A stretch of 64,000 nucleotides of DNA, taken from the NCBI RefSeq assembly GCF_965249985.1, contig NZ_OZ252280.1; one strand, 5' to 3'. The position numbers were made by a program, and so were the translations under genes. The stretch is from Algiphilus sp022763315. Its GTDB lineage: Bacteria; Pseudomonadota; Gammaproteobacteria; Nevskiales; Nevskiaceae. How positions within the stretch are numbered: position 1 is the stretch's first letter; each line of letters starts with the position of its first letter. The notes below the pieces were generated by a model. It was not told where the DNA came from and did no database searches. It saw nothing but the letters and a program-made list of their open reading frames with translations. This document shows positions 32,510 to 42,209 of this stretch, in pieces.

Positions 32510-35101
32510 TCATCGCAGTACAGTAAGGCTGCGCGTCTGGCGCTCGATATCTGACCGACAGAAGGGCACGTCAAACCACTGCTTATCGCGATACATCCGG
32601 GTCTGATCCACGAACCAGGGGGATTGGGGATTCTGCGACTGACCGTACGTCATATTAGTAGAGATTCGGGGGCATCCGGATGCGCCGAAACTCACCACTT
32701 GCGTGAAGGTGTTGCCGTGGCGGGGATTCACGTAGTGCCCGGTCTCGGGATCCCGATCCACATTGATGATGCTGAACAATCCTGAGCGGTCCGGGCCGCC
32801 GTGCAGCGGTATGCGTTCGCCGTTGCGTTCAACGTACTGAACCTTCCGAAGCGGGACATCCAGGGGCATTCCCAGTTCCGCAAACTCATCCACGACATCG
32901 GCCAGTGCAAGCTGCACTTCCGGCCTGAGGACATTGAGCCCCCCGGGCGTGCCCAAGGGGTCGTCCCTACGAAAAGGCCTCAGAAAAGCAGACGTGCCGG
33001 GCAGGCGCATTTGCGTGGTGGTGCCATTCGGCACCGTCTGTCCGAGCAGCTGTTCGCTAATCCTTCGGAACAACAGCGCACCGGGCGAATCGAGATTGTT
33101 CGTCGCATCCCAGTTCGCCAACACTGGACAAGCCTCCGAAACATCGGTGGGCCCGCTCGACCCAAGCGCGAAAGGCAGGCTGCTGCAATACGCCGCAAGC
33201 CCATCACGCCACATCTCACCCAGGAAGTGGCGGCTGTTGAACATGATCTGCTTGAGGTTCTCATGATCGAAGCGGTCGCCGGGTAGCCCATCGCGCCCGG
33301 CTAACCGATCTTCAATCAGTGTCAATCCCATTCGGGTGCGCAGTCGACGTTCGGTGTTCTCTTCACCCAGGATGCGGGGAAAGCCTTCCAACGGCGCATT
33401 CAGATTTGACAGCCAGTAACTGTCGTTGCTGTTCATCACATAGTCGTTCCGAAACTGGAAAGGCATCTCCTCGGGTGGCATGACGCCCGCCTGCAGGTCC
33501 GTGCCAGGCATGGCATCAAGGTCACAGTCCGAACGCGTACCGTCCAATACCGGAAGGCCCAGTACGGGAAAGAGCGCAGCACCGCTGACCGAACTGCATT
33601 GAATCGCGCGTTGATCGGGAAGATTGGCAATCACCGTGATGTCCGCGTACAGCGTTTCTCCGTCCGCATCCGCGGCCACGGTGTTGGCCCACGGGATGCC
33701 ATGCATGTTGTCCAACAAGCGCTTCAAGTCGCGGACGTTGCCCACACGCCCGATCTCGATGAAGTGGTTCAGAAAACGGAAATGTTCCGCATTCACATCC
33801 TTCAGGGCGAATCCCAGGGGCGGCGCCCAAACGAAGAGATTGAGTCCGGCAATGTTGGTGACCATCGGCCCGTAGCGCGTCGTGTGCAGGGTGCGGTCGA
33901 CCGTGACCACCGATCCGTTTTCCTGCAGCGCATCGACGGTCAAGGGCCATGCCTTCATGGCTTCCGGCTGACCGTCGACCAAATAGGCGGTGGCATCAAC
34001 CAGCGTCAGTTGATAGGGCACAAAGCGGAATGCCGATGAGGTCGTATGCGACCACGCCATGGACGCCGTACTCCCGATCACGACGAAAGGCAATCCGAGA
34101 AAAGAGGCACCGCTGACCTTGTAGCGACCCGGCACCTCAAGATCGACCTGATAGAACAGCGCTGCGTCCTTCCAACCTTGATGGGGGTTGCCGAGCAGCA
34201 GGCCGCTACCGCTTGCACTGGCCTCCCTCCCGACGGCGATTGCATTGCTCGCCATCTGCGGCGGTTGCCATTCCCCTAGCGCACGCAAGCCCTCCGGGCT
34301 GCGCAACCACCTGCCAAGCTCCTCCGCATCAGAGCCGATAACCGACCCAGGCAAGCCTAAAGGTGGATCACCCAATGTCGGTACTGCGGCGCCAATACCT
34401 CCGGCGGAGGCGGCCGCACCGGCAAACATGCCGAGAGCGTGTGCCATTCGGTACACATCGATTTCAGAAATCGGTTGCACCCATTCCGCGCCGCGACACG
34501 TGGGATCTGGAAGCTGATCGACGCCGGTTTCCGATAGATAGCGGTTGTAGCCAGCAACATGACCCGCAAGCAGGGCCCGGGCCTCCGCATTCGGACCATT
34601 GGGTGGGGGTGCGTTCATCAGCGCTTCCACCGTCCCCTGCGCCTGATACAGCTTGAAGAAGAAATCGCTGTCCAGATTCTTGGTCTCCATCAGGTTGCCC
34701 GGGAACAGGAAGCTTTCCTCCGGCCCGAAAAAGCGCGAACGCTCACCTCGGACGGTCACATAGAAGTCCGCCAGGCGGCAGATGTTGTCTTCTGCCACGG
34801 CATAGCCATAACCGAGGCCGAGACCATAGAAATCATTGGCGCGAATATGCGGAACACCATGCGCGGTCCGTCGGATTTCGACACCGGATGATTCGCCCAA
34901 AGCGGAGGAATCAACGTCCGCGCTGCCGTGGCAGGCAGCGAGTACGAGCGATCCAAGCAGCAACAGCCAGCGCGTTGAGATCAGAAAGGCTCTGAGTGAA
35001 TGGGTTGGAGCCTTGTCCCGAGCAGACGGAGGCAACAGCTGCGCAGCTTTCACGGCAATCCGATGGCCGCCTTGCGCGACGGCCCAATGGCATAAAGACA
35101 C
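32510..35101 (-). CDS. penicillin acylase / acyl-homoserine-lactone acylase family lipoprotein
   Basis: This 863-residue Ntn-hydrolase has a signal segment (STRWLLLLGSLVLAAC) with a lipobox. The chain is expected to self-cleave before S285 in MASNAIAVG, making alpha and beta subunits with that serine as nucleophile. GNPHQGW and VVIGSTASMAWSHTT follow as in penicillin and AHL acylases. It hydrolyses an amide bond on the outer side of the membrane; quorum-signal or other acyl-amide substrates are both possible. The GTG at 35101 has a GAGGGG site just upstream. Confidence 0.88.
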   Translation of the reverse strand: MSLCHWAVAQGGHRIAVKAAQLLPPSARDKAPTHSLRAFLISTRWLLLLGSLVLAACHGSADVDSSALGESSGVEIRRTAHGVPHIRANDFYGLGLGYGYAVAEDNICRLADFYVTVRGERSRFFGPEESFLFPGNLMETKNLDSDFFFKLYQAQGTVEALMNAPPPNGPNAEARALLAGHVAGYNRYLSETGVDQLPDPTCRGAEWVQPISEIDVYRMAHALGMFAGAAASAGGIGAAVPTLGDPPLGLPGSVIGSDAEELGRWLRSPEGLRALGEWQPPQMASNAIAVGREASASGSGLLLGNPHQGWKDAALFYQVDLEVPGRYKVSGASFLGLPFVVIGSTASMAWSHTTSSAFRFVPYQLTLVDATAYLVDGQPEAMKAWPLTVDALQENGSVVTVDRTLHTTRYGPMVTNIAGLNLFVWAPPLGFALKDVNAEHFRFLNHFIEIGRVGNVRDLKRLLDNMHGIPWANTVAADADGETLYADITVIANLPDQRAIQCSSVSGAALFPVLGLPVLDGTRSDCDLDAMPGTDLQAGVMPPEEMPFQFRNDYVMNSNDSYWLSNLNAPLEGFPRILGEENTERRLRTRMGLTLIEDRLAGRDGLPGDRFDHENLKQIMFNSRHFLGEMWRDGLAAYCSSLPFALGSSGPTDVSEACPVLANWDATNNLDSPGALLFRRISEQLLGQTVPNGTTTQMRLPGTSAFLRPFRRDDPLGTPGGLNVLRPEVQLALADVVDEFAELGMPLDVPLRKVQYVERNGERIPLHGGPDRSGLFSIINVDRDPETGHYVNPRHGNTFTQVVSFGASGCPRISTNMTYGQSQNPQSPWFVDQTRMYRDKQWFDVPFCRSDIERQTRSLTVLR

Positions 35102-35385
35102 TTGTCCCCTCTTTGGCGCGACGGACGCGCTCTATGCATGACATTGCTGCAACCATAGGCACCCTGTGCATCAACGAGCCATCGTAAAAATTGCTCAGTT
35201 GGTGCGGCCGCTTGGCGCCGTATGCCGGTCGAATGCGCCGGACAAGCCAACATCTGTGCATAGCCAACGATACGCAAGCCTCCACGCTCGCGAGCTCCAT
35301 TGCTGTCATGCACAGCGCCATGGCCGTGGGAAACGCCGGCCGCGGGCGCGGCATACTCGCCAGCACACACAGGAGGGGATGCACG

Positions 35386-35724
35386 ATGTCCGAGAACACC
35401 TTCACCGCCGCCATGGTCACTGCCGCCGCCCTGTTCACGGCCTTCTTCGCCGTCGTGGTGGTGCCGCCGCTGATTGCGCAGCCCGACATCATCGGCGCCT
35501 TTGCCGCCGGCTTCGTGAATCCCCACGCCAGCGGCTACTCCACCGACGTCATCGTCTGCTGGCTGATTCTGGCCGCCTGGGTCCTGTTCGAGGCTCGGAC
35601 CCACGGTGTGCGTCACGGCTGGATCTGCCTGCTGCTCGGCCTCGTGCCGGGGGTTGCGGTGGGCTTTGCGCTTTACTTGCTGTTGCGCCGCAAGTACGTG
35701 CGTGAGGCCAGCCCGATCGGCTGA
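35386..35724 (+). CDS. DUF2834 membrane protein
   Basis: This 112-residue protein has three predicted membrane helices (about residues 8-33, 55-70 and 80-98) and matches DUF2834, a small integral membrane family of unknown function. A AGGAGGGG site precedes the ATG, which is why the start at 35386 is chosen over a longer reading. It stands alone on the right strand. Nothing in the neighbourhood suggests a role. Confidence 0.75.
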   Translation: MSENTFTAAMVTAAALFTAFFAVVVVPPLIAQPDIIGAFAAGFVNPHASGYSTDVIVCWLILAAWVLFEARTHGVRHGWICLLLGLVPGVAVGFALYLLLRRKYVREASPIG

Positions 35725-35791
35725 CGGGCTCCTGGTAGACGCAATGGTTGAGCGACAACCGCGTGCGCACGGTGGGTCTTCGACGAGCGGC

Positions 35792-36577
35792 TCACTGCTC
35801 CGTCAATGCTTCGACGACCAACCGAAGCGTGCGGCCATTGATTCCCATGCCGGTGTGGGACACATCCGCCTCGATGTATCGTGCATCCGCATGGTGCGGA
35901 TCTCGTGTGGAGTGGAAGCCCACAATCCCGTCGGTTGGGCTCACGATGGCCGTGACCGGGCAGCGGATTGGTCTTGCGTTGCGACGCGCCACTTCTGCTT
36001 CGATCCAGTCGAGGTCCATGCCACGCCGCCGAAATACCTTGGCGGCGCGGGTGTACTTCGGTCCGCCAATCACCGGTGCGCCAAGGGTGACAACCTGATC
36101 GACCCTACCGGGCAAGTCGCGCGCGACCTCCCGGGCAATGGTGCCGCCCAGGCTCCAGCCCACCAATGCGATGGGGGCGCCGTACGCTTCGGCGCGTTTG
36201 CGAACACGCGCCGTCATCAGATCGCACAAGTGCGGGACCCCGCCTTCACCGCGATACGGACGATTCAGGTCGAGACCCCAGCTGATTTCGGCCGGATCAT
36301 GCGGCCGGTCCAGGCCGGCGAGATTCCTGCCGAGCCCCCAGCCTTCAGCTTGGAAACCGTGCAGCCGAAGATAGGTGCGCATGGGCGCCATGGCACGGTC
36401 TCCCCCACCGAAACCGGGAAGCACGATGACACGACGGCCATTGCCCAAGGCATGTGGACGGCGTAGCGCGGTGCCAGCCAGCCTGAAGGGCAGTGTCGCG
36501 AGATCAGCCAGCGCCCGAGCTTCTCTCCAGGCCAAGGCAGAGGCTGGAGGCGCCAGTGAGTGAGTATCCAGTGTCAT
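35792..36577 (-). CDS. alpha/beta hydrolase
   Basis: This 261-residue protein has an alpha/beta-hydrolase fold: VIVLPGFGGGDRAM (oxyanion region), GWSLGGTIAREVA (nucleophile elbow) and VSPTDGIVG (acid region), with a late SHTGMG histidine. It has no clear signal peptide. It resembles acyltransferase/hydrolases that act on lipid-like esters. The ATG at 36577 lacks a strong ribosome binding site. Confidence 0.8.
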   Translation of the reverse strand: MTLDTHSLAPPASALAWREARALADLATLPFRLAGTALRRPHALGNGRRVIVLPGFGGGDRAMAPMRTYLRLHGFQAEGWGLGRNLAGLDRPHDPAEISWGLDLNRPYRGEGGVPHLCDLMTARVRKRAEAYGAPIALVGWSLGGTIAREVARDLPGRVDQVVTLGAPVIGGPKYTRAAKVFRRRGMDLDWIEAEVARRNARPIRCPVTAIVSPTDGIVGFHSTRDPHHADARYIEADVSHTGMGINGRTLRLVVEALTEQ

Positions 36578-36888
36578 CGGGTATTGCTGATCCTTTGGTG
36601 GACGGGAGACCTGCAACCGCCAGGACACCGCTTGCATTCTCTTCAGACGCCGTAGGCTGAGCTTTCGAGGGTCTTGCTGTACTTCGGGGTAAAGAATACG
36701 GCTCTGACAGGTGTGATGCGGCCGACGGTCTATCGATCGTCGAGGGAGAAAGAACGCGGCGCTTCGCGGGCTTCTTCGGGAGACCAAGGAAAAGGACAGC
36801 GCAAGCCCTGGCTTGGCAGTTGCCTCATTCGGACCATGTCATCGCAACCCCGATACGGATACTGACGCCCAGACGAGGGGAGACGGCG
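36578..36888. other. intergenic region between divergent hydrolase genes
   Basis: This 311-base stretch lies between two divergently transcribed genes and should carry both promoters. I see no convincing gene, terminator or strong dyad. A CGACGGTC ... GATCGTCG imperfect dyad near 36721-36740 is the only structure noticed. Confidence 0.4.
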
Positions 36889-38298
36889 ATGTATACAAGA
36901 CCATGGACGTGGGCCATAGCGGTGTTGCTGCTGGGCTTGAGCGGATGTCAGGGCGGGCAGGACACCGAAGGCGGACCGACGCCTGCCTCTGCGCGCTTCG
37001 ATGGGCCGGTAGGCGCTGCCGGCCTGTACGGCCACCCGATGTGGGATCACTGGTTCGACATCGGCGAAGTCGGCTACGTCGAGGAGGAGTTCTTCGTGTC
37101 GGGCCGTGCGCGCGCGCATGCCGGCGAGGGAGAGGCCGACTACGTCACCCGTGTCATCGTGCGTCGACCGAGGGATGCGGCCGACTTCAACGGTACGTTG
37201 TTGCTGGATTGGGTCAATGTCACCGCCCAGTTCGAGAACGCCGTCGACACCCTCACCGCTCACCGATTCTTTTTGCGTGAGGGCTATGCCTATGTGCATC
37301 TGAGCGCGCAGGCTGCCGGTCTGTGCTGCTCTCCGCTGACGCCGAAGGTCTGGGATCCGCTGCGCTATGCCGCACTGGATCACCCCGGTGACGACTACGC
37401 CTTCGACATGGTCAGCCAGATCGCGCGCGGCTTCCGCTCACCGCAGGGGTCCGACCCGATGGCGGGGCTACGGCCTGAGGTCATCCTGATCATGGGCCAG
37501 TCGCAGTCAGCCATTCGCCTGCACCAGTACGTCAACGAAGTGCAGGCGGAGGCGCAGGCCATCGACGGCTTTCTGATTCATGCAGATGTCGGCGTCGGCA
37601 AGGATTTCGGTGCCGCTCCACCGGCGCCGGTGATGCACCTGTTGAGCGATCTGGAAGCTGAGCCGGAAGAACCCACGGCCACCGACAACTATGTGCTGTG
37701 GGAAGTGGCGGGTGCGGCGCATCAGGATCTTTGGGTGGGCGAGCATCAGGTGCTGGGGCAGTCCCGACGCGTCCTGCTGCACCTGCCCAAGCAATCCATG
37801 GCCGCCGACGACCGACTGCATCGCATCGCCGGCAATTATGGCGAACGTCTGGACCCTGCCTTGGGCCTGTGCATTGTCGCCGGCGCCGCCTTCCCCATGC
37901 GCTACGCCGTCGCCGCATCGATCCATCATCTCGACCGCTGGGCGCGTGGCGGCCCGAAACCACCTCAGCCGCCGCGCTATCGCTTTGACGACAACGGCGA
38001 GCTGGCCGTCGACGACCTGGGCAATACCTTGGGCGGGCTCCGCTATCCACCCATCGATGTCCCTGTGGCGCGCTATCGATCCACGGCCTGCGGACTGGGC
38101 GGCATCACCCTTCCACTGACGCGCTTCGCGCTGCGCCAGCGCTACCCGACGCACGCCGACTATGTCGCCCGGATGCAGGAAGCGACCGATGCCACGGTGG
38201 CTGCAGGCTACTTGCTGCCAGAAGACGCCGCGGAACTGATGGAGCGCGCGAAAGCCGCCGCCCCACGGTGGCCCCTCGACCTGCTCCAGCGCCCCTAG
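36889..38298 (+). CDS. alpha/beta hydrolase domain lipoprotein
   Basis: This 469-residue protein has a signal peptide with lipobox LSGC and a large alpha/beta hydrolase domain of the type annotated Abhydrolase_10. The nucleophile elbow appears to be GQSQSAIRL, and EVAGAAHQD probably contains the catalytic histidine. Family members are mostly secreted esterases of unknown substrate. The ATG at 36889 is chosen so that the signal peptide is N-terminal. Confidence 0.8.
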   Translation: MYTRPWTWAIAVLLLGLSGCQGGQDTEGGPTPASARFDGPVGAAGLYGHPMWDHWFDIGEVGYVEEEFFVSGRARAHAGEGEADYVTRVIVRRPRDAADFNGTLLLDWVNVTAQFENAVDTLTAHRFFLREGYAYVHLSAQAAGLCCSPLTPKVWDPLRYAALDHPGDDYAFDMVSQIARGFRSPQGSDPMAGLRPEVILIMGQSQSAIRLHQYVNEVQAEAQAIDGFLIHADVGVGKDFGAAPPAPVMHLLSDLEAEPEEPTATDNYVLWEVAGAAHQDLWVGEHQVLGQSRRVLLHLPKQSMAADDRLHRIAGNYGERLDPALGLCIVAGAAFPMRYAVAASIHHLDRWARGGPKPPQPPRYRFDDNGELAVDDLGNTLGGLRYPPIDVPVARYRSTACGLGGITLPLTRFALRQRYPTHADYVARMQEATDATVAAGYLLPEDAAELMERAKAAAPRWPLDLLQRP

Positions 38299-38347
38299 CT
38301 ATGGGCGGTCATCCAACTGCGTTTATCGACGTCCTGACAAGCCGGAA

Positions 38348-38980
38348 TCAGGCGCCACGGAAGGCGCGGCACATGCACGCGCCGAAAAACGTCGCAAGCG
38401 CGTCAATGCTCCAGTCGTTGTCCTTATCCAGCAGCAGACGCACCGCCGCCTCGCAAGAGGACATGAACAGCTCGGTGATGACCGGCAACTTGCGATCCAG
38501 ATCATCCATCTGCCACCAGCGCTGCAGCGCAGGCGCCAGCCACTGCGCGGCACATTGCGCCACCACTCGTCGTGCCTGCGCAAAACGGTCAGCCACCGCC
38601 GGCTCCGGGCTGGACACAAAGATCAGCCGCCAGGACTGCGGGCGTCCGGCCACGACCGTCAACAAGGCGCGGTAGCCCGCGACGAAAGCAGCCTCCGGCG
38701 CATCCCCGCGCGCGCTGTGCAATGCCTCCAGCGTTGCCGTGAGCATCTCCTCGCCCTCGCGGGCGAGAAGCGCCTCCAGCAGCTCAATCCGATCGGAGAA
38801 GCAGGAATAGACCACCGGCCGGCTGACGCGCATGCGCTCTGCGATGGCGCTCAGTGTGACGGCGGCAAGCCCCTGTTCCACCGCTAGGTCAAGCGCCGTA
38901 TCCAGAACCTGTGGACGGCGCCGTTCCGGCCCAAGGTGAGCGGCACGGAGACGGGCCTTTGCGCTTTGACGAGAAGCCAT
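38348..38980 (-). CDS. TetR-family transcriptional regulator
   Basis: This 210-residue protein has the TetR helix-turn-helix (residues about 22-68, with TLSAIAERMRVSRPVVYSCF) and a variable ligand-binding C-terminal region. It is divergent from the MpaB-family gene, and the 85-base gap carries nested dyads that are likely its operators. It probably represses both. Confidence 0.88.
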   Translation of the reverse strand: MASRQSAKARLRAAHLGPERRRPQVLDTALDLAVEQGLAAVTLSAIAERMRVSRPVVYSCFSDRIELLEALLAREGEEMLTATLEALHSARGDAPEAAFVAGYRALLTVVAGRPQSWRLIFVSSPEPAVADRFAQARRVVAQCAAQWLAPALQRWWQMDDLDRKLPVITELFMSSCEAAVRLLLDKDNDWSIDALATFFGACMCRAFRGA

Positions 38981-38986
38981 CCGAGC

Positions 38987-39032
38987 ACTTTACTACAGGA
39001 CTGTAGATTTTTCCTACGCCACTGTATAAAGT
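38987..39032. promoter_or_regulatory. nested inverted repeats, candidate TetR operator
   Basis: An inner perfect dyad CTACAG-GA-CTGTAG (38993-39006) lies inside an outer near-perfect pair ACTTTACTACAG (38987-38998) and CTGTATAAAGT (39022-39032). TATAAA at 39025-39030 may be a -10 element for the rightward gene. Dyads of this size between a TetR gene and its divergent target are typical operator positions. Confidence 0.7.
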
Positions 39033-39065
39033 GAATCATCCTTCCTTTCCTCATGAGGCACCGCC

Positions 39066-40034
39066 ATGTCAGCACACCCCCAACAAGCGTTGCGCGCCCA
39101 GGACTACGGATTCTTCGGTCCGGACTCCCCGAGCTGGAAGGTATGGTCCTCGCCCACATCGCTGATCGGCTTCCAACGCGCGGTGGTGCTCGAACACTTC
39201 GATCCTTTCCTCGCCGCCGCGGTGGCGGACATGCGCGGGATCTATACCAACCCTGGCCGGCGGCTGGACCGAACCCTCGCCTACTTCCTGACGGTGGCGG
39301 TGGCTGATGGCCGCACGGCCACGGAGGCGTCCCGCCTTCTGATGCGGGTGCACGCCAAGGTCCAGGGCATCGAGCCCATCAGCGGCACGCCGTATAGCGC
39401 CAACAGCCCCGAATCACAGCTCTGGATTCACGTCACAGGCTGGCATTCCGTTCTCAAATGCTACGAGTTGTACGGCCCTGGCCCATTGTCCGAGCGCGAG
39501 GAGCGCCGCTACTGGGAAGAGTGCGCCGTCGCCGCGGAATTGCAGACTTGCAAGCCGGCCGATGTACCGCGCTCACGCGACGAGGTTCGGGCCTACTTCG
39601 AGGCCGTGCGGCCGCGTCTCTGTACCTCCGAGCGCGCCCACGAGGGCATGCACTATCTGCTTCGCACACCCCGCGCCAACGCTGGCTGGGCTTTCTGGGG
39701 AATCAGCCGGATCCTCGCGCCGGCCACCGTCGCCAGCCTGCCGCGTTGGATGCGTGTCATCGGCGGCTTCGACCAGGGAATGCTGGCGGACGGGATCACG
39801 CCGCCCCTTGCCCGCATCGCCATGCAGTTCGGCCAATGGCCCGTCTTGAAGGTGGCCGCGCTGCGCTACAGCGCCCCGAACACAGCGCGCATCATGCGCG
39901 CACATCACGCGGGCGGCGTCCCTGCCAACGCCCGTACGGTGACCCCGGCGGAGTGTCGCGCGCGCACGCCGGGGCTTCATGTGGAAGATGTGCCTTCGCG
40001 TGTGGCGACACCGGAAGCGGCCACCGCACACTAG
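39066..40034 (+). CDS. oxygenase MpaB family (DUF2236) protein
   Basis: This 322-residue protein matches the DUF2236/MpaB family of putative heme-dependent oxygenases; segments such as DRTLAYFLTVAVADG and HAKVQG are typical, and the conserved HVTGWHS histidine region is present. Family members cleave or oxidise hydrophobic polymers and lipids. It is regulated, probably, by the divergent TetR protein. Confidence 0.83.
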   Translation: MSAHPQQALRAQDYGFFGPDSPSWKVWSSPTSLIGFQRAVVLEHFDPFLAAAVADMRGIYTNPGRRLDRTLAYFLTVAVADGRTATEASRLLMRVHAKVQGIEPISGTPYSANSPESQLWIHVTGWHSVLKCYELYGPGPLSEREERRYWEECAVAAELQTCKPADVPRSRDEVRAYFEAVRPRLCTSERAHEGMHYLLRTPRANAGWAFWGISRILAPATVASLPRWMRVIGGFDQGMLADGITPPLARIAMQFGQWPVLKVAALRYSAPNTARIMRAHHAGGVPANARTVTPAECRARTPGLHVEDVPSRVATPEAATAH

Positions 40035-40074
40035 CGAAGCCGCTGGCCGACCCCTTTCCGCGAAGCGAGCCCGC

Positions 40075-40893
40075 TCATCCGGGCCCGCCTCCGTCCGAGA
40101 GAGGGCGGGCCACGACCAGGGCGTAACCCAGCGTTGCACGCCTGGCCGCGGCAGCAATGAAACGGGCCGTGGTGGCGAACTTCAGACGATCGCGCAGTGG
40201 GAAACTGTGGCGGGCGCCGTAGCGGCGCCACCAGGCCGCGAAAGGCGCGAAGACCTCGGCGGTGATGTCGGTAAAGCGCTGTACCCGCAATCCTGCCTGC
40301 ACGAGCTGCTGGCAATAGGCCTCGCGGCTGAGCAGGTTGCCGTAAGGGATGCGGCTGAGTGCGCACATGCCGCGGAGGGCCATGGCCTCCGCGGCACTGG
40401 GTGCGCCCGGCAGATAGAGATCGGTGAGGCCTACACGGGCGTCGGGCGTCAGGTGCCCTCTGAGGCGGCCCAGTACGGTGGCACGCGACATGAAGTGGTA
40501 AGCACAGTCGAGCATCAGCACCTTGCTGAACGCGGGCGCCCCCGGCAGCGGAAGGACGGTCTCGGCAAGGCCCTCGCTCAGCTGGTAATCCGCGTCCGCG
40601 ACGCATTGGCGGGCAACGGCGTTCTGACTGGCGGAGGGGTTCACGCCGTGGAGCGTCTGCACATCGTAGGCCTGCCGCCACAAGCGTAGCTGTTCCCCCA
40701 TGCCGAATCCGAGATCCAGCACGGCATCCTGCGCACCAAGATCCACGGCATCGGCCAGCAGACGGGCCAACGCTTCCGCGGCCTTTGGGTACTGGGACTG
40801 ATCGCGCCAATAGCCGAGGTTCGACCACACCGTGGTGTGGCCGGATTCGGCGTTCAGGGCGCGCTCTGCGGTGTCAAAGACGTCGCGGCTCAC
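40075..40893 (-). CDS. SAM-dependent methyltransferase
   Basis: This 272-residue protein has the class I methyltransferase motif I, VLDLGFGMGEQ, followed by GVNPSASQ and a LMLDCAYHF strand. It resembles the cyclopropane-fatty-acid/coclaurine methyltransferase-type enzymes rather than small-molecule O-methyltransferases. It overlaps the upstream flavoprotein gene by four bases, so the two probably act in one pathway on a lipid-like substrate. Confidence 0.82.
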   Translation of the reverse strand: MSRDVFDTAERALNAESGHTTVWSNLGYWRDQSQYPKAAEALARLLADAVDLGAQDAVLDLGFGMGEQLRLWRQAYDVQTLHGVNPSASQNAVARQCVADADYQLSEGLAETVLPLPGAPAFSKVLMLDCAYHFMSRATVLGRLRGHLTPDARVGLTDLYLPGAPSAAEAMALRGMCALSRIPYGNLLSREAYCQQLVQAGLRVQRFTDITAEVFAPFAAWWRRYGARHSFPLRDRLKFATTARFIAAAARRATLGYALVVARPLSDGGGPG

Positions 40894-42131
40894 CCGATGC
40901 GCTCAGCCACCTGCTTGGCGGAGCGTGCCGCGCTCTCGAGCAGGGGAACGCCGCTTTCGGCGTAAGAACCACAGAACCAGATCCGCCGATGCGGCGCGCG
41001 GTGCAGCGCCTGAAGGCCCTTGAGCCCGGTCTGACTGGCGGCATCCACCACCGGGCGCTCGAAATGCGCCCGCGCATGAACCTTTGCTTCGTCAGCATCG
41101 AGCAGAGGGTTCCAGGTCTGAAAGGCGTCGGGCGCATCCTCGGCAATGGGCAGCACCCGGTTCAACCAGATGCTGGCCATTGGTCGCGGCAAGGAGCGGT
41201 CGCGAAAGAAATTGACCGGCGACCAATTCTTGCGATCCGATGGCATCAGGCGCGGGTCGGAATGCACGACCACCTCGCTGGCCTCATAACGGAAAGCACT
41301 CAAGGCCTCTGCCTCCGCGTCCTCGGCGGCCGCCCCGAGCAGGCGCAGGGCCTGATTGCCCTGGGTCGCCAGCACCAGGTGGTCGAAACCGTGGCGCAGG
41401 CCTTCACCATCGGTGATCTGTACGCCGTCGCTATGTCGTTCGATGCCTTGCACGCCGGCTCCCAGATGAAGCGCACTGCAGCGTTGCGAGAGCCGTTGTA
41501 CGACGTGGTCCGCTCCGTGCACGGTTCGGCTGACGCCTTCGAGCAGCACGCCGCGACTCAGGTAATCCAGCACCACCGTGGCCGGATAGCGGCGCACGCT
41601 GTCGACATCGCAGGTGCCAATGGCGGCGAAGGTGGGCAGAAGAAAGTCCTCCGTGAAGGCCTCGGAGTAGCGCCCCGCATCAAGATATTGCTGCAGGCTG
41701 ACCCCCTCTCCCGCACGTCCCTCGCGATCGCGGCGGGCGCGGGCATAGAGCCGCGCGAGGTCGGTCACGATGTGCCGGGTGCGCTGCCCCAGCGGCTGCC
41801 CTCCACCGAGAAAGGGCAGCGACACCCTTTGCCACGGTCGCCAGTTGCGATAGCGGAAGTAGCAAGTTCCATCGAGATCGCTGAAGGAGGCGGAATAATC
41901 CGACGAGGTAATGGCGATGCCGGCATCGGCATAGAGCGCGGTCAGCGTCGGGTAGTAGCCGCGGTAGAGCACGCGCAGCGGCATGTCCACGCGCGCCCCG
42001 CCCCATTCCAGGCCGCGCGCCGCCATGCCCAACTCCGGCTGCTTTTCAAAGAGGTGCACCTCGTGCCGCGCACCCAGAAACCAGCTGGCGGCGAGCCCCG
42101 CAATGCCCGAACCGACGACCGCAATCTTCAT
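40890..42131 (-). CDS. NAD(P)/FAD-dependent oxidoreductase
   Basis: This 413-residue flavoprotein begins VVGSGIAGLAASWFLG with an FAD-binding Rossmann motif and has LFEKQPELG as the ribose-binding acidic strand. The C-terminal WFCGSYAESGVPLLESA is a typical FAD contact. Relatives are annotated as amine oxidases and commonly pair with methyltransferases and cyclopropane-synthase-like genes. The ATG at 42131 starts right at the Rossmann motif. Confidence 0.85.
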   Translation of the reverse strand: MKIAVVGSGIAGLAASWFLGARHEVHLFEKQPELGMAARGLEWGGARVDMPLRVLYRGYYPTLTALYADAGIAITSSDYSASFSDLDGTCYFRYRNWRPWQRVSLPFLGGGQPLGQRTRHIVTDLARLYARARRDREGRAGEGVSLQQYLDAGRYSEAFTEDFLLPTFAAIGTCDVDSVRRYPATVVLDYLSRGVLLEGVSRTVHGADHVVQRLSQRCSALHLGAGVQGIERHSDGVQITDGEGLRHGFDHLVLATQGNQALRLLGAAAEDAEAEALSAFRYEASEVVVHSDPRLMPSDRKNWSPVNFFRDRSLPRPMASIWLNRVLPIAEDAPDAFQTWNPLLDADEAKVHARAHFERPVVDAASQTGLKGLQALHRAPHRRIWFCGSYAESGVPLLESAARSAKQVAERIG

Positions 42132-42209
42132 GGCCTCACCCTCGTGTGTCTGCGCTGACCATAGCTGAGCCTTGCGCACCGCGACCACCGTTCGCGGTGG
42201 CCGCTCTGC

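Noticed and set aside
35191..35385. 65-residue N-terminal extension of the DUF2834 protein
   Set aside because: The strong AGGAGGGG site and the family start both point to the ATG at 35386.
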